Shown: piece after piece, positions 25,101-36,559 of the stretch
Layout of the letters: every line of letters starts with the position of its first letter
How positions within the stretch are numbered: the stretch's first letter is position 1
NCBI GenBank assembly: GCA_016271365.2
Contig: CM028129.1
Coordinates: 1,006,459,501-1,006,523,500, forward strand
Origin: Neoceratodus forsteri
Lineage: Eukaryota > Chordata > Ceratodontiformes > Ceratodontidae
Direction: 5' to 3'
DNA length: 64,000 bases
Position numbers and translations under genes: made by a program
The notes under the pieces: generated by a model
What the model was told of the DNA's origin: nothing
The model's input: only the letters and a program-made list of their open reading frames with translations
The model's database searches: none

Positions 25101-26769
25101 AAAACAATTTGATCTTGTTTCTAAAGGTTTGTGCTATACGATACTGATTTTATACACTGAATGAGGACTTAAGAAGATCTATAATGATTTTTATGTTAGA
25201 GTAATAATTTGTTTACTTTGACTGAGGTGGACATTCTGAAGGGCTGTATTGGCATTTATTGGAGCATTTAGACCCCAAAACACTATATACAGACATCACG
25301 CTCTAGCTGCACAGCATACAAAGGGAAAATGCAATCTGATTTCACAAAATCATATTGCCCTCTCATCCATAGTTTATTGGTTCTTTTTGCAAATTCCAAA
25401 AGATGGGTTTAAGTCTTTACTGAACGGAAACACCCACATTTTAGCAGCCTTTGGAATTAAACCACTGAACGCCGTGTACAGGATCATCATGTTCTACAGT
25501 AAAAAAAAAAAAAAAACATCCAAGCACAGACTCATGTCAGGGACGGGTTTCTGTTATTTTGTAAATGCACCTTTTTTTTTCTTACACCCAAGTTAATTGT
25601 TATCAGATTACTCTCCTCCGTTTGGTTTGACAGCCTTTCACATGCATCTGACTGCCCTCAGGACAGTCCGCATAGCAATGTTGGGACTGCATCTCCTGCT
25701 GTCCTTTAGTGCTGGAAAGCACAAACTGTTGGCTAATTTAGTCCATCAGACATTGATTTTTTATCCTGTTCTGAGTTAATCACAAGCACTTCACTCTATG
25801 AAACGCTTTGCAGGCAAACAGAGGCAGTATTGCAAGTCAGCAAGGGGCATTCTGAGAATGTTAAAGCATTACTTAAAAACTCTAAAAACACTGGAAATTG
25901 TAACCCAGACATAGTCAAATTATTCAGGTTACTAGAAGGTTTATATTACATCCTCCCAAAATCGTTAAGTACAACCCTTCCCAATGATTACAGTATTTTG
26001 TTTATCAAAACCCAGACTGTTATGGGGACCCCCAAATATCACCCTTCCCTGATTGGCTGATGTTCTTATGTACTACTGCTGGGTTCACCATTGCCTGGAA
26101 ATACACTGCACCATACCACTTAAGCCCCCCCTTTCTCATAAATCAGGGACATATCCTTAAATTTGGAGGTATCCACGAAGGAAGAAGGTCAAATAAGGGC
26201 CTTAGTGTAAAATGAATTTTCTGAAGAACATGTCCATAACCCTAATGTTTGGCATTATTTTGTGCTTGAAATCCATACTGTTCCTTCATGAAAACACCAT
26301 TTTAAGGCAGGACAGAGGAAAGATTTAAGGCAAAATCAGGGAAGTCTCTGAAAATCAGGGACTGTTGAGAGTTATGTAAAGGACATAACCTGTCTGGACT
26401 TAAGCAAGGCCTTCAACACTCTGCTACACAGGAAACTAGCACTGTATAACTCGGAACTGCATTATAAATGTTATTCCTTGCCCTGGCCTACGACACTTCA
26501 TATAATCACAAGAAATGTGCTTTCACAAGGAACACCTTCATTTTTTTAGCATGCTCCTCCATGTTTTTTGGTATTTTTGAGATTTACCATAAATATTTGC
26601 CACTTCATTAATGATTTAAACAGGCATATTGCTCAAAATAATGCATGCTACTTCAGTTGTTGCTTACATTCCAGCACTGTAGAGGTCTGATGAGCTTCAA
26701 TTTGCTGGAATTAATGTTGAGGTTAGTTTAGTTTGTCTTTACCTGTGTAAAAATGCTCGTTATTTCTTC
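22126..26769. other. Low-repeat stretch, no gene recognised
   Basis: This is the longest stretch without an identifiable transposon. It includes an AATAAT-rich run at 23976-24012, a TG repeat at 24861-24890 and an A-run at 25501-25516. Open frames at 25249-25596 and 22736-22996 carry no motif I recognise. It could be intron or intergenic DNA with conserved non-coding elements. Confidence 0.4.
24861..24890. repeat. TG dinucleotide microsatellite
   Basis: About 15 TG units with minor interruptions at the left side. Confidence 0.9.
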
Positions 26770-27560
26770 CTTAAGGATCAAAGGCAAAAGTGTAGTCATT
26801 TTTGAAAGAGGCTTAAGTCTCTGTGCATGTAATTATAATAAAATGTGATCCTTACATTGAATCTATATGCATGCTGTATTTATTTTTAACATATAATGTT
26901 ATATGTACTTGTTTTCACTGTCTGATTCTTTTTTTTCTTTCAGCCAAGCTGACTCCAGCAGACTGAACTTCTGACATCAAACTTGGAGTGATAACATCAC
27001 AGAAGCAGCTTGTGCTGAAATCAATCAGTTGTTCTTGAAATATTCTACTCACTGATCTGCATGATTTTCTTGGATAACAAAAAAATGTCTGTCAGTTCTC
27101 AATGGCCGATATATATATATATATATATATACAATGTTTTTGAAAAAAAAAGAAGAATAGTACAATAATGTATATTAATTTCATGTTACTGAGTGTACCC
27201 ATCTGTTATTTTGTTTTCAAACTGTTCACACTATAATGAGGAAGTCCATACACCGAGGTAAAGGGTTTGATCGTTGGTAACATTATATTAGTATTTTTTG
27301 CTCAGTTGTGCAGCACAGTCTGTATTATAAAACTATTTTCATTTTGGTATATGTCGGTTTGCACAGTACTACAGTATTACTTTGACAGAAACTGAAGAAT
27401 CATGCAGTTACAGTGACAGACGCGAGAATAATAAGCTTTTACTGTTACCGGAGCCTTGTTGAGGGATATCTAATGACAAAAAATAGAGGTGTTGCATATA
27501 TTTTTTAATATGTTAATGTATGGCATAAAAGCAATTTAACCTGAGAACAGCAAGAGTACC
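26770..27560 (+). repeat. Inverted duplication A, left copy
   Basis: About 790 bp that is homologous, in reverse orientation, to 36560-37345. Shared landmarks in order are GATCAAAGGCAAAAGTGTAG (A in the other copy), a polypyrimidine tract with AG, CACTGATCTGCATGATTTTC, TTTTTTGCTCAGTTGT, GACAGAAACTGAAGAAT (G in place of A once) and AATAGAGGTGTT. By eye about 70-75% of bases match across the whole length, both in the acceptor-upstream part and downstream. An AT microsatellite (27112-27131) interrupts the match. Confidence 0.88.
26944..27055 (+). other. Exon-like segment after a splice-acceptor consensus (copy A-left)
   Basis: TTCTTTTTTTTCTTTCAG ends at 26943, a strong acceptor consensus. The following frame starts at 26945 and ends at TGA 27053-27055 with TWSDNIT and then INQLFLKYSTH. 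The same ending occurs in the inverted copy (37057-37166). In this copy a TGA at 26972-26974 sits where the other copy has Cys codons, so the frame is not open from the acceptor. Whether either is a real exon cannot be decided from the sequence. It may be a pseudo-exon, an untranslated last exon, or part of an unknown transposon. Confidence 0.35.
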
Positions 27561-27589
27561 TACAAACACAACTGCAACCTACTCACTAA

Positions 27590-28020
27590 GGGACATAAAT
27601 AGAAATCCCCAATTTTTGAGAGATTTCCTGTTGGGTACCTGATGCTTGCCATGATCAGAGATCCAGGAGGATTGTCCAGTGTTTAATATATTTTTGGTAA
27701 AAGGAATTGTGGCCAGCACTGTGTGATCCACTGTCAGCAAGTTTTTTTTTCTTTCTTTAGCAGTAATGCCCCTGTGGCAAGATTCATTCAAGAGAGCACG
27801 CACCCAATGTTTAGACTTCTTAGTGGGATTGTTTCTTATTGTTTCTTATAATCAGTTTCATCTAATAGTTGTCTGAACACATTTGACACATATTTTGCAG
27901 TATCCGTAATCACAATCGAGCTTCCCTTGTCTGCGGGCTTGATTATGATTTCAACATTCTGCTCTGAAGCCCTCAGTTTTCCTCTATGTATTGCTAATAT
28001 GTACAGTACATACTGAGATT
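27590..28020 (-). pseudogene. Penelope-like element reverse transcriptase fragment
   Basis: On the - strand the frame reads VEIIIKPADKGSSIVITD near 27945-27905 followed by YVSNVFRQLLDETDY, the N-terminal signature of Penelope-like reverse transcriptases (IIKPADKGG..V). Further on, GITAKE and, after a frameshift, LLPKIY-stop-TLDNPPGS match the YxLPKIHK..NPPGRPI block. Frameshifts and stops show it is decayed. Only the N-terminal RT region survives; no GIY-YIG endonuclease is seen. Confidence 0.8.
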
Positions 28021-28298
28021 TTCATTGTTTGTTAAACAAATCTTCAAATTCCCTCTCACATATCTGTTCAAATGCTGTTATGGCTGCTGCTGGGGGGTGG
28101 GGGTAAACAACAGCAACAAAGAAACTACTTACTCTATTCAACTAGCCCAGCCTGTATCTCCAGTGGCTAACAGCAAAGGAAGGGATGACAGAGGTGGTCC
28201 AGTCCTATACTTCTAGGGTTCATGAGCAAATGAGAAACACAGGACCCATGGTGTGAGTAGGTTTCAGCATATTCCCAACACAGCGACAGAGGATAACC

Positions 28299-30635
28299 CA
28301 GGGCCAGATTAAGACGACCTGGAGCCCTAGGCCCAGGAGACATCTGACCCCCAATGTGCCAGTGCTCCTTCACTGTGACCACACTCCTTGGTCATTGCAT
28401 ATCAGTTATTGAAATTTCTAGAACATATTTTATTACTGTCCCTAAAAAGTGGCATAAAACCTAAATAACCTAACTAAAATGGTTCAAAATGAATTAAACT
28501 AATAGTATCAGTATGAAAAAGACGTCGTTCCTAGTTTTGATCATTTAGAGAAAATAATTTTCTAAATGACCTGATACAAATTTTGTTTTGGGTATAAAAT
28601 GTCTTGATTTGTACTTTTGCCACCCCCCCCCCAACAGACGCATGTGCACTCGCAGTGTGGGTGTTACCATTTTGACCTGTCAAGTACTGTAGTATGAACT
28701 AGGATTTGGGAGTTCTGTTGGGTCGGGTAGTGCCCATCTCTGAAAAAGCAGAGGTCCTGGGTGGTGTAAGAGTTAAACTGGTGGTTTATTAAAGGGCTCA
28801 TGATGAATATAGAGATTATGTTGCAAAGTGAGTGATTGTTGAAAGAAATAATTTCAGTGATCAAACATTTAGAGAGGGTCCAAAGTAGGGCAACCAAAAT
28901 GATCCAGGACCTGGGAGAGAGGATCCATGAGGAAAGGCTCAGGGAGCTCGACCTGTACACCCTGGAGGAGAGGAGGGACCCGGGGGGGGGGCATGATAGA
29001 GGTCTTTAAGTACATAAAGGGGATCAATATGGAGGGCCCAGTCAGGGTTCTCCAAAGGAAGGAGGAGGGGACAACGAGAGGGGATGGGTGTAAGCTGGAA
29101 GGGGGCAGGCTCAGAGGAGGAGGAGGTGTTATTTCACTTAAAGGGTGGTGGAGTCATGGAATGCGCTGCCCAGGGAGCTGGTAGAGGCAGAGACAGTGGC
29201 CGGGTTTAAGAGGGGATGGGACAGGCACAGGGGGAGGGTAAGGCTGACCAGGTCCAGTGTAGGTGGCACATCTGCAACTGGGGACAGTGTAACCCAAGGG
29301 GGAGAGGAGGACACCAAAATCAGCCTTCAGTGCTGGTGCTGAAAATCGAGCAGACTTGAAAGACTGTTAGGCCTATTCTGCTTGCATTTTAGTATGTATG
29401 TTAGTATTTATGTTATTGATAATAGGCCAGGATCAAATAACAGCCAGATCTATTGATGGGATGCTGGAAATATATTCAGTGGTTCACCCTGAAAGCAGAA
29501 CTACATCAGTACCAGAACTTCAAAATGAGTGGGACTAGAGAATAAAATAAGAGTACAATTTTTAACAGTAAAATTAAAATGCATTGTAGATTTCTTGATT
29601 TTAGGAGTGAGTCTAAAAAGTTCCCGACGCAGTCGAGACACCTTTGAAAAAATGTAACATTCGGGCATAGATGTAGCTTATATTTTGTGTTTTATTACTA
29701 TGGGTATTTACAAGAATACAGTATCTCTACCCCTTTAGCTCTGGCTACCTATCTACACCTGACATTATAATAGTGACATTAAACTATGTTACCGTGAAGA
29801 TATCTGTGTTCTCATAAACAGGGGATTGTGATGGAATATGTCGAGAAGCAGCCAGAGTAGATATAATTCCCTAGTCTGACAGTTTCTATGTTCTGAAATG
29901 TAGTCTCAAGGTTTTGCTTTGTAAATATTGTGTTTGTCATGCATTAATTGAACATTATTTACTCTATGTTATTTATGCACTAGTGTTGCATGTATTTTAT
30001 CTTCCTTTTTTATGTTCCCAATATATCTTTTCAGGACCTCCTTGTGAATGAGCCTGCTCAATGGAGTTATTCCTGCAATAAACTTGATACTTGAACTAGT
30101 TTACTGGATAGGGATAGTGTTTTCATGCAACTTTTTTCAATCATAAAGAAAACTGAGAATTAGTTACTGAAAATATATGAGGTAATAAAGAAAATGGGAT
30201 GGAGCTGAATATAAATCTTACCTTTTTTAAAGTTTCCCTAATGCTCTCAGGGACTCTTTAAATATAAAGCATACATATTGAATTGCACTGTTAATCTTTT
30301 ATGTTTAAGAGTAAGACTTGATAAGTGGAGATTCTAAGTGGGAGGGGGAGACAAAGCAAAGAAAATGGGCATGTTCACACCTTTCAGGTCAGCCTGGCCA
30401 TAGCCCCCCCTGAAACAATCAGCTGCACTTAACACCTAATCAGTTAGGTGAGAATCATGTCACAGTTCAGTCCCTACCTTGCTCAGGTTACCTAGCAGTT
30501 GAGTCCTTTACAAGCAATGTATCTCAGATAGAAGAAAATTATATAGTAAATCTATGTTGGAGATTGCTGTAGGCCCCCTGGCAGGCAGGGCCCCAAGGCA
30601 CATGCCTATGTTGCCTATGCCTTAATCCGGCCCTG
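28299..30635. mobile_element. Non-autonomous hAT element with terminal repeats and target duplication
   Basis: The left end CAGGGCCAGATTAAGA (28299) is the inverted copy of the right end CTTAATCCGGCCCTG (30621-30635). The 8-bp flanks are GGATAACC (28291-28298) and GGTTAACC (30636-30643), matching at 7 of 8 positions, as expected for a hAT target-site duplication. No transposase is present inside. A CR1 3' fragment at 28.86-29.41 kb is nested in it. Confidence 0.8.
28862..29410 (+). mobile_element. CR1 3' fragment
   Basis: The translated sequence QRATKMIQDLGERIHEERLR and LDLYTLEERR, then FKYIKGIN and SWNALPRELVEAE, is the C-terminal tail of CR1-type ORF2. The G-run near 28982 shifts the frame. 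The 3' end near 29400 has GTATGTATGTTAGTA-like repeats instead of TTCTATG, so it is a different subfamily from the copies at 12.4 and 52 kb. Confidence 0.82.
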
Positions 30636-31264
30636 GGTTAACCAGACTTTAAGAAGTGAGACATTTACTGCAGATCATGTTAGGCTTTTCTATTAGTAGC
30701 TGTTTATACTTATTTATTTTTATTTTTGACTATGTGTCCATTGTACTGTCTTAGGAATGAGTTGAATATATTAGTATATGGTGAGCACTGTTGGAAAAGA
30801 GACAGTGTAATTGTACCCTATGCTGTAATTATATATTCTGCATACTTTTGTTTTTAGTAGTGGAGTGACAGAGCTCAAAGCTCTGCTAAAGGACCACCTG
30901 GGAAGCCAAGGTGTGAAGTTCCTGATGGGCGGGGGGAGGGGGATTCAGCTGCCAGGGAGGTACATTGAAGTCAGTAATTAATGCTGGAGACAGTCTGGTC
31001 ACCAGAGGTACTTTCTGTTGTGCACGGATGAGTGGGCTTTCTACAGCATAATTACTCAGATCAATGTATAAAGGTGTTTGCAGCTAGCCTGGCTTCAAAG
31101 GACCTGACTGAGCAGAAAAAAAGTGCGAGTGCGGAGAGTTGCATAGGGAGGCGACTTTTGCGTAGGGATTATACTGACAAACTCATATTTAAATATACTT
31201 TTGCAGTCTCTAGAAGCAGCTTCCAAGTAGCATAGTGCATTGTAATTCAGGAATCATTGAAGTC
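29411..31264. other. No gene seen
   Basis: The first 1.2 kb belongs to the hAT element ending at 30635. The remainder (30644-31264), including an open frame at 31032-31235, shows no recognisable motif. Confidence 0.45.
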
Positions 31265-31900
31265 AGAAAAGCTGGTGCACTCACAATTTTCCCAAATATT
31301 TTTTTCACAACACTGATATAAAATGCATCAGGCTTTAGTGTACAAAGTCTAAAAACTCAGCTCCTTGACAACACATATATCTCTCCCAAAAGGGTATCAA
31401 CAGTTTTGCACTACAAGCACATTGTTAAGACTAACAAACCCAATATGAGTGCATTAATTATTTTAGAAATTAGAGGTGCAAATAATGAGATAGTGCCCAC
31501 ATGGACCCCTTACAACCAATACATTTTCTTTGTTAATGGGTAATGTCCACTAGGCATAACTGCCTGATTTCATGGGCAACCCAGGAGCTTTAGGCTGGTT
31601 AAGCGACTTGCTCAGAATCACACAGTATATAAGTGGAGGTTGGGGGATTCAAACCCAGGTCTACTGAACGAAGCTCATTCATAGCTCCTTACTCTAACCT
31701 TTAGGCTGTACTGCCATACATGTAAATCACAAGATGAAGGGAAGGGGGAAGGGTGTGGGTGGGAAAACAGTTATATTATTGGCTCACTATATTAAGGCAT
31801 AGCATAAACTCATATACGTTTCATAAACTGCATAGTACAATATGACTAATCAGTTGCAGAAGTGTAACAGGTAGGATATGAATGAGTGTTCATCCCGATC
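31265..31900 (+). repeat. Inverted duplication B, left copy
   Basis: Homologous in reverse orientation to 35556-35955. Shared landmarks are TTTTTTCACAACACTGATATAAAATGCATCAG (written here only as reference: ACTGATATAAAATGCATCAG is identical), AGGTGCAAATAATGAGATRGTGCC and TATTATTGGCTCACTA. The left copy is interrupted by a MIR-type SINE at 31560-31725. Part of the unit (around TCACTATTAATG) recurs again at 33.28-33.45 kb in the same orientation on the far side of a LINE insertion. Confidence 0.85.
31560..31725 (-). mobile_element. MIR-type CORE-SINE
   Basis: On the - strand there is a tRNA-like head with box B GGGTTTGAATCCC, then CCTCCACTTATATACTGTGT and the CORE segment GATTCTGAGCAAGTCGCTTA, which is diagnostic for MIR/CORE-SINEs. 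The same family is present at 57171-57320. Similarity suggests a tetrapod-wide or older family. Confidence 0.85.
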
Positions 31901-31949
31901 CCATATTCACATTAACTACACCTCAATAAGCAATGATCACTATTAATGA

Positions 31950-33242
31950 TTTCAATAATGTCCAGAGCTGGTTTCAATCTCACCAACTCTTCCTAAATGC
32001 CAAGAAACTGTGTCCATGACATTCGGCATGCGTCAGAAACTGTCTGGGCTCCCATCTGCCCCCACCTTCACTACCCTCGACGAGGCAACTATAGTTGCCG
32101 GAGTCTTCGTATCTGGGCGTTTGGCTGGATCAACATCTCACTTTCTCGGCCCATATAGATGCCATAATGAAAAAGCTTCACCCTAAACTCGGCGCTTTAT
32201 ATAGAAACCGCTCCTGCCTCCCGCCCCAGGCAAGGCGTGAACTGATCAAAAAAATTATCCTCTCGATTTTCGACTATTGCGATATCATCTACTGCTCTGC
32301 TCCTGCCACCTGCTTAGCTAACTAGGATACACTTTTCAACTCCTTCTGTCAGTTTGCTATGGATGCACCTTCCCTTACCCATCACTGTCACCTGTACCAA
32401 GCTTTAGCCTTCCTTTCCCTAGCAAATAGGCGACTGCATCACTGCGCTAATTTCATCTCTAAATACTGACTTGGTACACTCCCTCCATATCTAAATTCCT
32501 TAATCCCCACCCCACCCACTCCCTCTCAGCTTCTAAGATCCTATGACCACAGAACTCTGACTGTTCCCTGGAGATCCACCTCAATTGGCCAGGCCTCCTC
32601 CTCCTATCGTCTCCCTAAACTGTGAAATGCTCTTCCTACACAAATCCGATCCTCTTCCTCTCCTAGCTCATTAAATCAGGCTCTACATACTTTCCTCTTT
32701 GTTAATTGCACTTGCCCCTAGCTCCCCCCCTTCCTAGTCCCACATCCTGACTGATGCCCTATTTGCCAAACCATAACCAAATCTATGCACCTATAGTTTT
32801 AGAGCCTATTTCGGCTCCAGCTGTGTGTGGTTGTTGCAATCATCTCTCTCTCTCTCTCAAATTGTCTATCTCCTCAGCCGGTCAGCCTAGCCCTGGTCTC
32901 TAGCTTGATTCTCTACCACATTGTTATTCCACCTCTCATGCTGCTTCCTGCTACCTAGTCTGAGTAGTGTAGGTCATTGGTCACACTTGCAGTTACTTTA
33001 TCCAATATCTGTCTCACCACAAGCTCACTGTTACAGGATTAGCTATTCTACCCTGAAATTATTTGCTTTTCATGCTATTGTGCAAATCGTTTGTAACCTA
33101 TGTTTTTTATGCTATTGTGAAATTGGTGTGTACTCACTGATACTATGTAACTCCCATCACACCCGTCATACCGGGAGACAAGCAACTTGTTTGTTCAGTG
33201 TGCCTTAAATGGTGAAACTTTTCAATAAATAAATAAATAAAA
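31950..33242 (+). mobile_element. 5'-truncated LINE, C-terminal RT region and tail
   Basis: The frame contains SSYLGVWLDQHLTFSAHIDA, PKLGALYRNRSCLPPQARRE and SIFDYCDIIYCSAP (32095-32325), then THHCHLYQALAFLSLANRR, LGTLPPYLNSLIP and YRLPKL-stop-NALPTQIR. This is the post-RT region of an I/Nimb- or L2-like LINE. It ends in an AATA-rich tail at 33225-33242. Stops at 32323, 32468 and about 32623 show decay. Confidence 0.85.
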
Positions 33243-34240
33243 TTGCAGGACCTATATAAAATGTACAGCTATGAAATGTGTGTTACCGGTCACAAAAGGG
33301 GTATGATAGGTAGGGTGAGGATGACTCTCTGACCCCATCCTCTATTCATATGTACTATGCCCCAATGAACAACAATCACTATTAATGCAGACAGGCAGGG
33401 TCCAAGACCAAATGGTGAAATGTTGTATTATTAGCCTACTGTATTAACACGTGCATATATAAGGCACATATTTACAGTAAAATAAGTGTAAAAGTTCATG
33501 CTCCCATATAGACAGCTGCTGTTATAATGAATTCATGGTTGCATTTTCGAAAGCTATTTTTTTTTTCAAATGTGTTTGGAAGCAGTCACTCCAGGATGCA
33601 ATGTGGTTTTGTGACAAACCAGGTGTATTATTATACACTTGCTGAATGCATCCAATGGGCTTTAGGTGCACCTGATTAAAATGCACACGGGAAGTTATTT
33701 TCTGAATGCTGTCTTTATAACCTATTCGTGCCCAGAGGCAGTTTATTTATTCCTGACTCTTCCAATACTTGTGATGTTATGTCATGTATAAATTAGCAAG
33801 GTGCCTTCCCTTCTTCGATGACTGAATCTCTTGCTAAGATAAACAGTTATTTTTGTTTCACTTTCTCTGTTTTCCCCAATTTTGATTCATGGTTTGGCTC
33901 ACCCCAGCCCCTATGTGCTGGTCTGTCTCTTCTAAGTGCCACAACTTCATCCAGGTCCAGCAGTGTTGTGGTGTACCCCCACAGTGGGCTCACTTACTTC
34001 AGCTGAGATGCTCCAGGCAATCTGCTTGAGGTTCTTTGGACTGTACTGGAGCTGAGTGGCTAACCAAGCTGTCCCTGATGAGCCACTCTTTCTGCACCAA
34101 AAATGCATTTTCTACATGCTTCTCATAATCAGATATTGTCACTAGTCCTTAACTGCTGCTGTACGCAGCTGGTGACACCAATATGTAATGGGTCACTACC
34201 TCAACTCCCTGCTGTAGGCATTACTGTTACTTCAGAATAA
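33243..34240. other. No gene; partial repeat of duplication B
   Basis: 33260-33480 repeats parts of the 31.73-31.95 kb unit (ATTCATATGTACTATGCCCC, TCACTATTAATG, TATTATTAGCCTACTGTATTA). The rest, to 34240, shows no recognised element. Confidence 0.5.
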
Positions 34241-34546
34241 TGCAGACAAAAAGACTTATACAGCTACTCCCATTTGGAGGTTGAAATAAATCCCACTACT
34301 AGGGAACATTTAATATAATTTATTTAAAATTCATGGTAGCGCCCCACCAAAACACACTGTCAGTGTTTCAAGCCCACTAGCTCTTTATCTTGATCAAGAT
34401 AAAAAGTGAGTGAGCTTGAAACACTGACAGTGTGTTTTGTTGGGGTACTACCACAAATTTTAAATAAATTGGATTAAACGTTCCCTAGTAGTGGGATTTA
34501 TTTCAACCTCCAAGCACAAGTAGCCATATATGTCTTTTTGTCTGCA
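34241..34546. repeat. 306-bp palindromic foldback element
   Basis: TGCAGACAAAAAGAC at 34241 is inverted at 34532-34546, and the centre TTTATCTTGATCAAGATAAA (34384-34403) is a perfect palindrome, so arms are about 153 bp. Each arm contains TGAAACACTGACAGTGTGTTTT and ATCCCACTACTAGGGAAC or its inverse. The TTGATCAAGATAAA...TTGAAACAC theme resembles termini of Penelope-like elements, so two inverted termini fused head to head is one explanation; a MITE is another. Confidence 0.88.
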
Positions 34547-35159
34547 GTGCAAATTTGTTTTATATGGCACCGCAAAAAAGCTCTGAGGCCGCAATTTGGG
34601 AGACTTCACGACAATATTTGCCCTTTCTCCAGGAATGGAAAGCACTTCCATCGTGCTGACACACCTGACCAGGAGAACACTTGAGAAGTGGTCGCTGATG
34701 GTGGCTGGCTGAAGGAAAATGAAGGATGGGGTACCCCGGATCCTGATTGACAAAGACTGCTGCAGGACACCAAAAGTAAACCATCCATGCAGACAACTTC
34801 TGCACTAAAGATATAATGGAGCATGAGTGGCGGCAGCAGCTCTGCACACTCTTACTGTTGTCAGTGTGTTTCTGTGCGTGCAGTTCACAGTTACAGCCTG
34901 CTACATGGCAGGGACACAGCAGAACAGACACAATATAACAGTCGAATCACATGTTGTAAATGTTTTAAAGAACTGTCAACACTAAAAAACACAACACACT
35001 GCTCACAGCAACAATGCACTGCCACCAGTTGGGATCCTTGGTTGGCATCACTCAGCCACGATGCTGCAACCATGCAGTCTGGGCAGAGCCACAAAAGGCA
35101 CAATGATGAGCAGTCTGTGGTTTCACTACTAAATACACTCAACTTGGATTTTTTAAAAA

Positions 35160-35555
35160 GTAATTGCCATTGTGACGCCTAAACCAGCATTATCATTAGT
35201 AGCCAAGCAGTTTGAAATTTCCAGAAGTAAGGCCAGTCAGATTAGCCAGATAGAGAAACCACTCTGCCAGAGTGGTGGGCTAATTATAACCCTGATCAGT
35301 AAAGGAAAGAGGAATGATGCTGAGGTCAAGGACACCCTACTGCTTTGGTTTTTGAGCACTTTTACTAGAGGGGTTGAGCTCTTATGGCCATTAATATAAA
35401 AAAAGGACCTCTCAGTGGAAACATAAATGTGGCATCCTCTTTAAAAAAGAGCAAGGGGAGTGCCTCTATGTGGATGGGGATGCTGCCTGTGATGGGGTCA
35501 GCACTGTACTGCTAACATTTCTTCACAAGTGGTCCTTTTCTGCCATCAAAGTCTA
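35160..35555 (+). pseudogene. pogo/Tigger-like transposase N-terminal fragment
   Basis: The frame at 35172-35399 reads LSLVAKQFEISRSKASQI (first helix-turn-helix of a CENP-B/psq type domain), then ISKGKRNDAEVKDTLLLWFL and TRGVELLWPLI (second CENP-B HTH, pattern L..W....R..G.P). After a frameshift, HKCGILFKKEQGE corresponds to the W..RFKKRHG block of Tigger transposases. No DDE catalytic core is seen before 35556. The match is moderate because the copy is short and decayed. Confidence 0.6.
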
Positions 35556-35955
35556 TGTGTCTATGTAAGTACACCCTTTGTAATCAATAAGACATGTTGT
35601 ACTATACAGTTTATAAATGTATATGGCTTTGTGATATACCTTAATGTAGTGAGCCAATAATAGAACTGCCCCCCCACCCCCACACACACCTTTCCCTATT
35701 TCTTTTTGGGATTTAGATGTGCCCATTGTATGAATTCCATGCAGGCACCATCTCATTATTTGCACCTGTAATTGTTTAACACACTCACATATAGTTTGGT
35801 GATGCCTGGTTGAGTTAGTTTTGACAAGGTGCTTGTAGCAGCAAACCTGCTGACATCCTTATTGGAGAGGTCTATGTGCTGTCAGTGAGCTGAGTTTGTA
35901 CAATAAATTCTGATGCATTTTATATCAGTGTTATGAAAAAAAATTTGGAAGACTG
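35556..35955 (-). repeat. Inverted duplication B, right copy
   Basis: Reverse complement of the 31265-31900 block without the SINE. It reads on the - strand ACACTGATATAAAATGCATC, CAAATAATGAGATGGTGCC and TATTATTGGCTCACTACATT. Because it lacks the MIR-type SINE carried by the left copy, either the SINE inserted after duplication or it was lost here. Confidence 0.85.
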
Positions 35956-36559
35956 AATGCCTCGTCATTTATGACTTTAAATGTAAATGTACTTGCAATT
36001 ATATTGTACCATTGGATGATAGCATACAGTTTGATGAATATAGCAAACCTGATGACAGCTGGGCACTAGATTGCCTAATAAACTGAACATTTATGGCAAA
36101 GTGTCTGTACTCTTCCCCAGTGCAGGTTAACAATATAGCAAAATGTCACCAAAAAGTATTAGATGCTTCCCCATACCATGAAAATCTGGGATCCCTTTGC
36201 TGCACTGATGCTTTGGAGAAATATATAGAGTTTAGTGTTATTGCTCACTCCTCCTTCCCACCAGTTTGTTTTCATTTGTTTAAATGGTTTTGCAAAGAGT
36301 TAGGTTTTTGTATCACTTTCCCGTTGCAACGTAAAACTTTTTCAGCCGGGGTGGGGGGTATGATGATAGATGTTTCCAAATTACAGCTGTGACACAGACA
36401 GCAGGAGACAGCAGGTAGAGGCTGCTATATCTGAAAAGAGTACTGAAAGATTAAATAGCCTCAATGATTTATGCTATGAAAATAAATGTAAACTACCATA
36501 GGTCAGATTGAATCGTGTTATAAATGAGTGATGCAGCAGACTGGTACTGAAACAACAAA
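35956..36559. other. No gene recognised; one 99-codon open frame
   Basis: An open frame at 36093-36392 (+) begins MAKCLYSSPVQVNN and contains LFKWFCKELGFCITF. I do not recognise it, and it has no neighbouring coding signal or splice-site support. It is probably chance. Confidence 0.4.

Noticed and set aside
26972..26974. TGA as a selenocysteine codon in the exon-like segment
   Set aside because: The other copy has Cys at this place, which is suggestive, but no downstream selenocysteine insertion element could be identified, and duplication followed by mutation is simpler.
36093..36392. 99-codon frame as a host gene exon
   Set aside because: No motif, splice context or homologous copy in the inverted duplication supports it.
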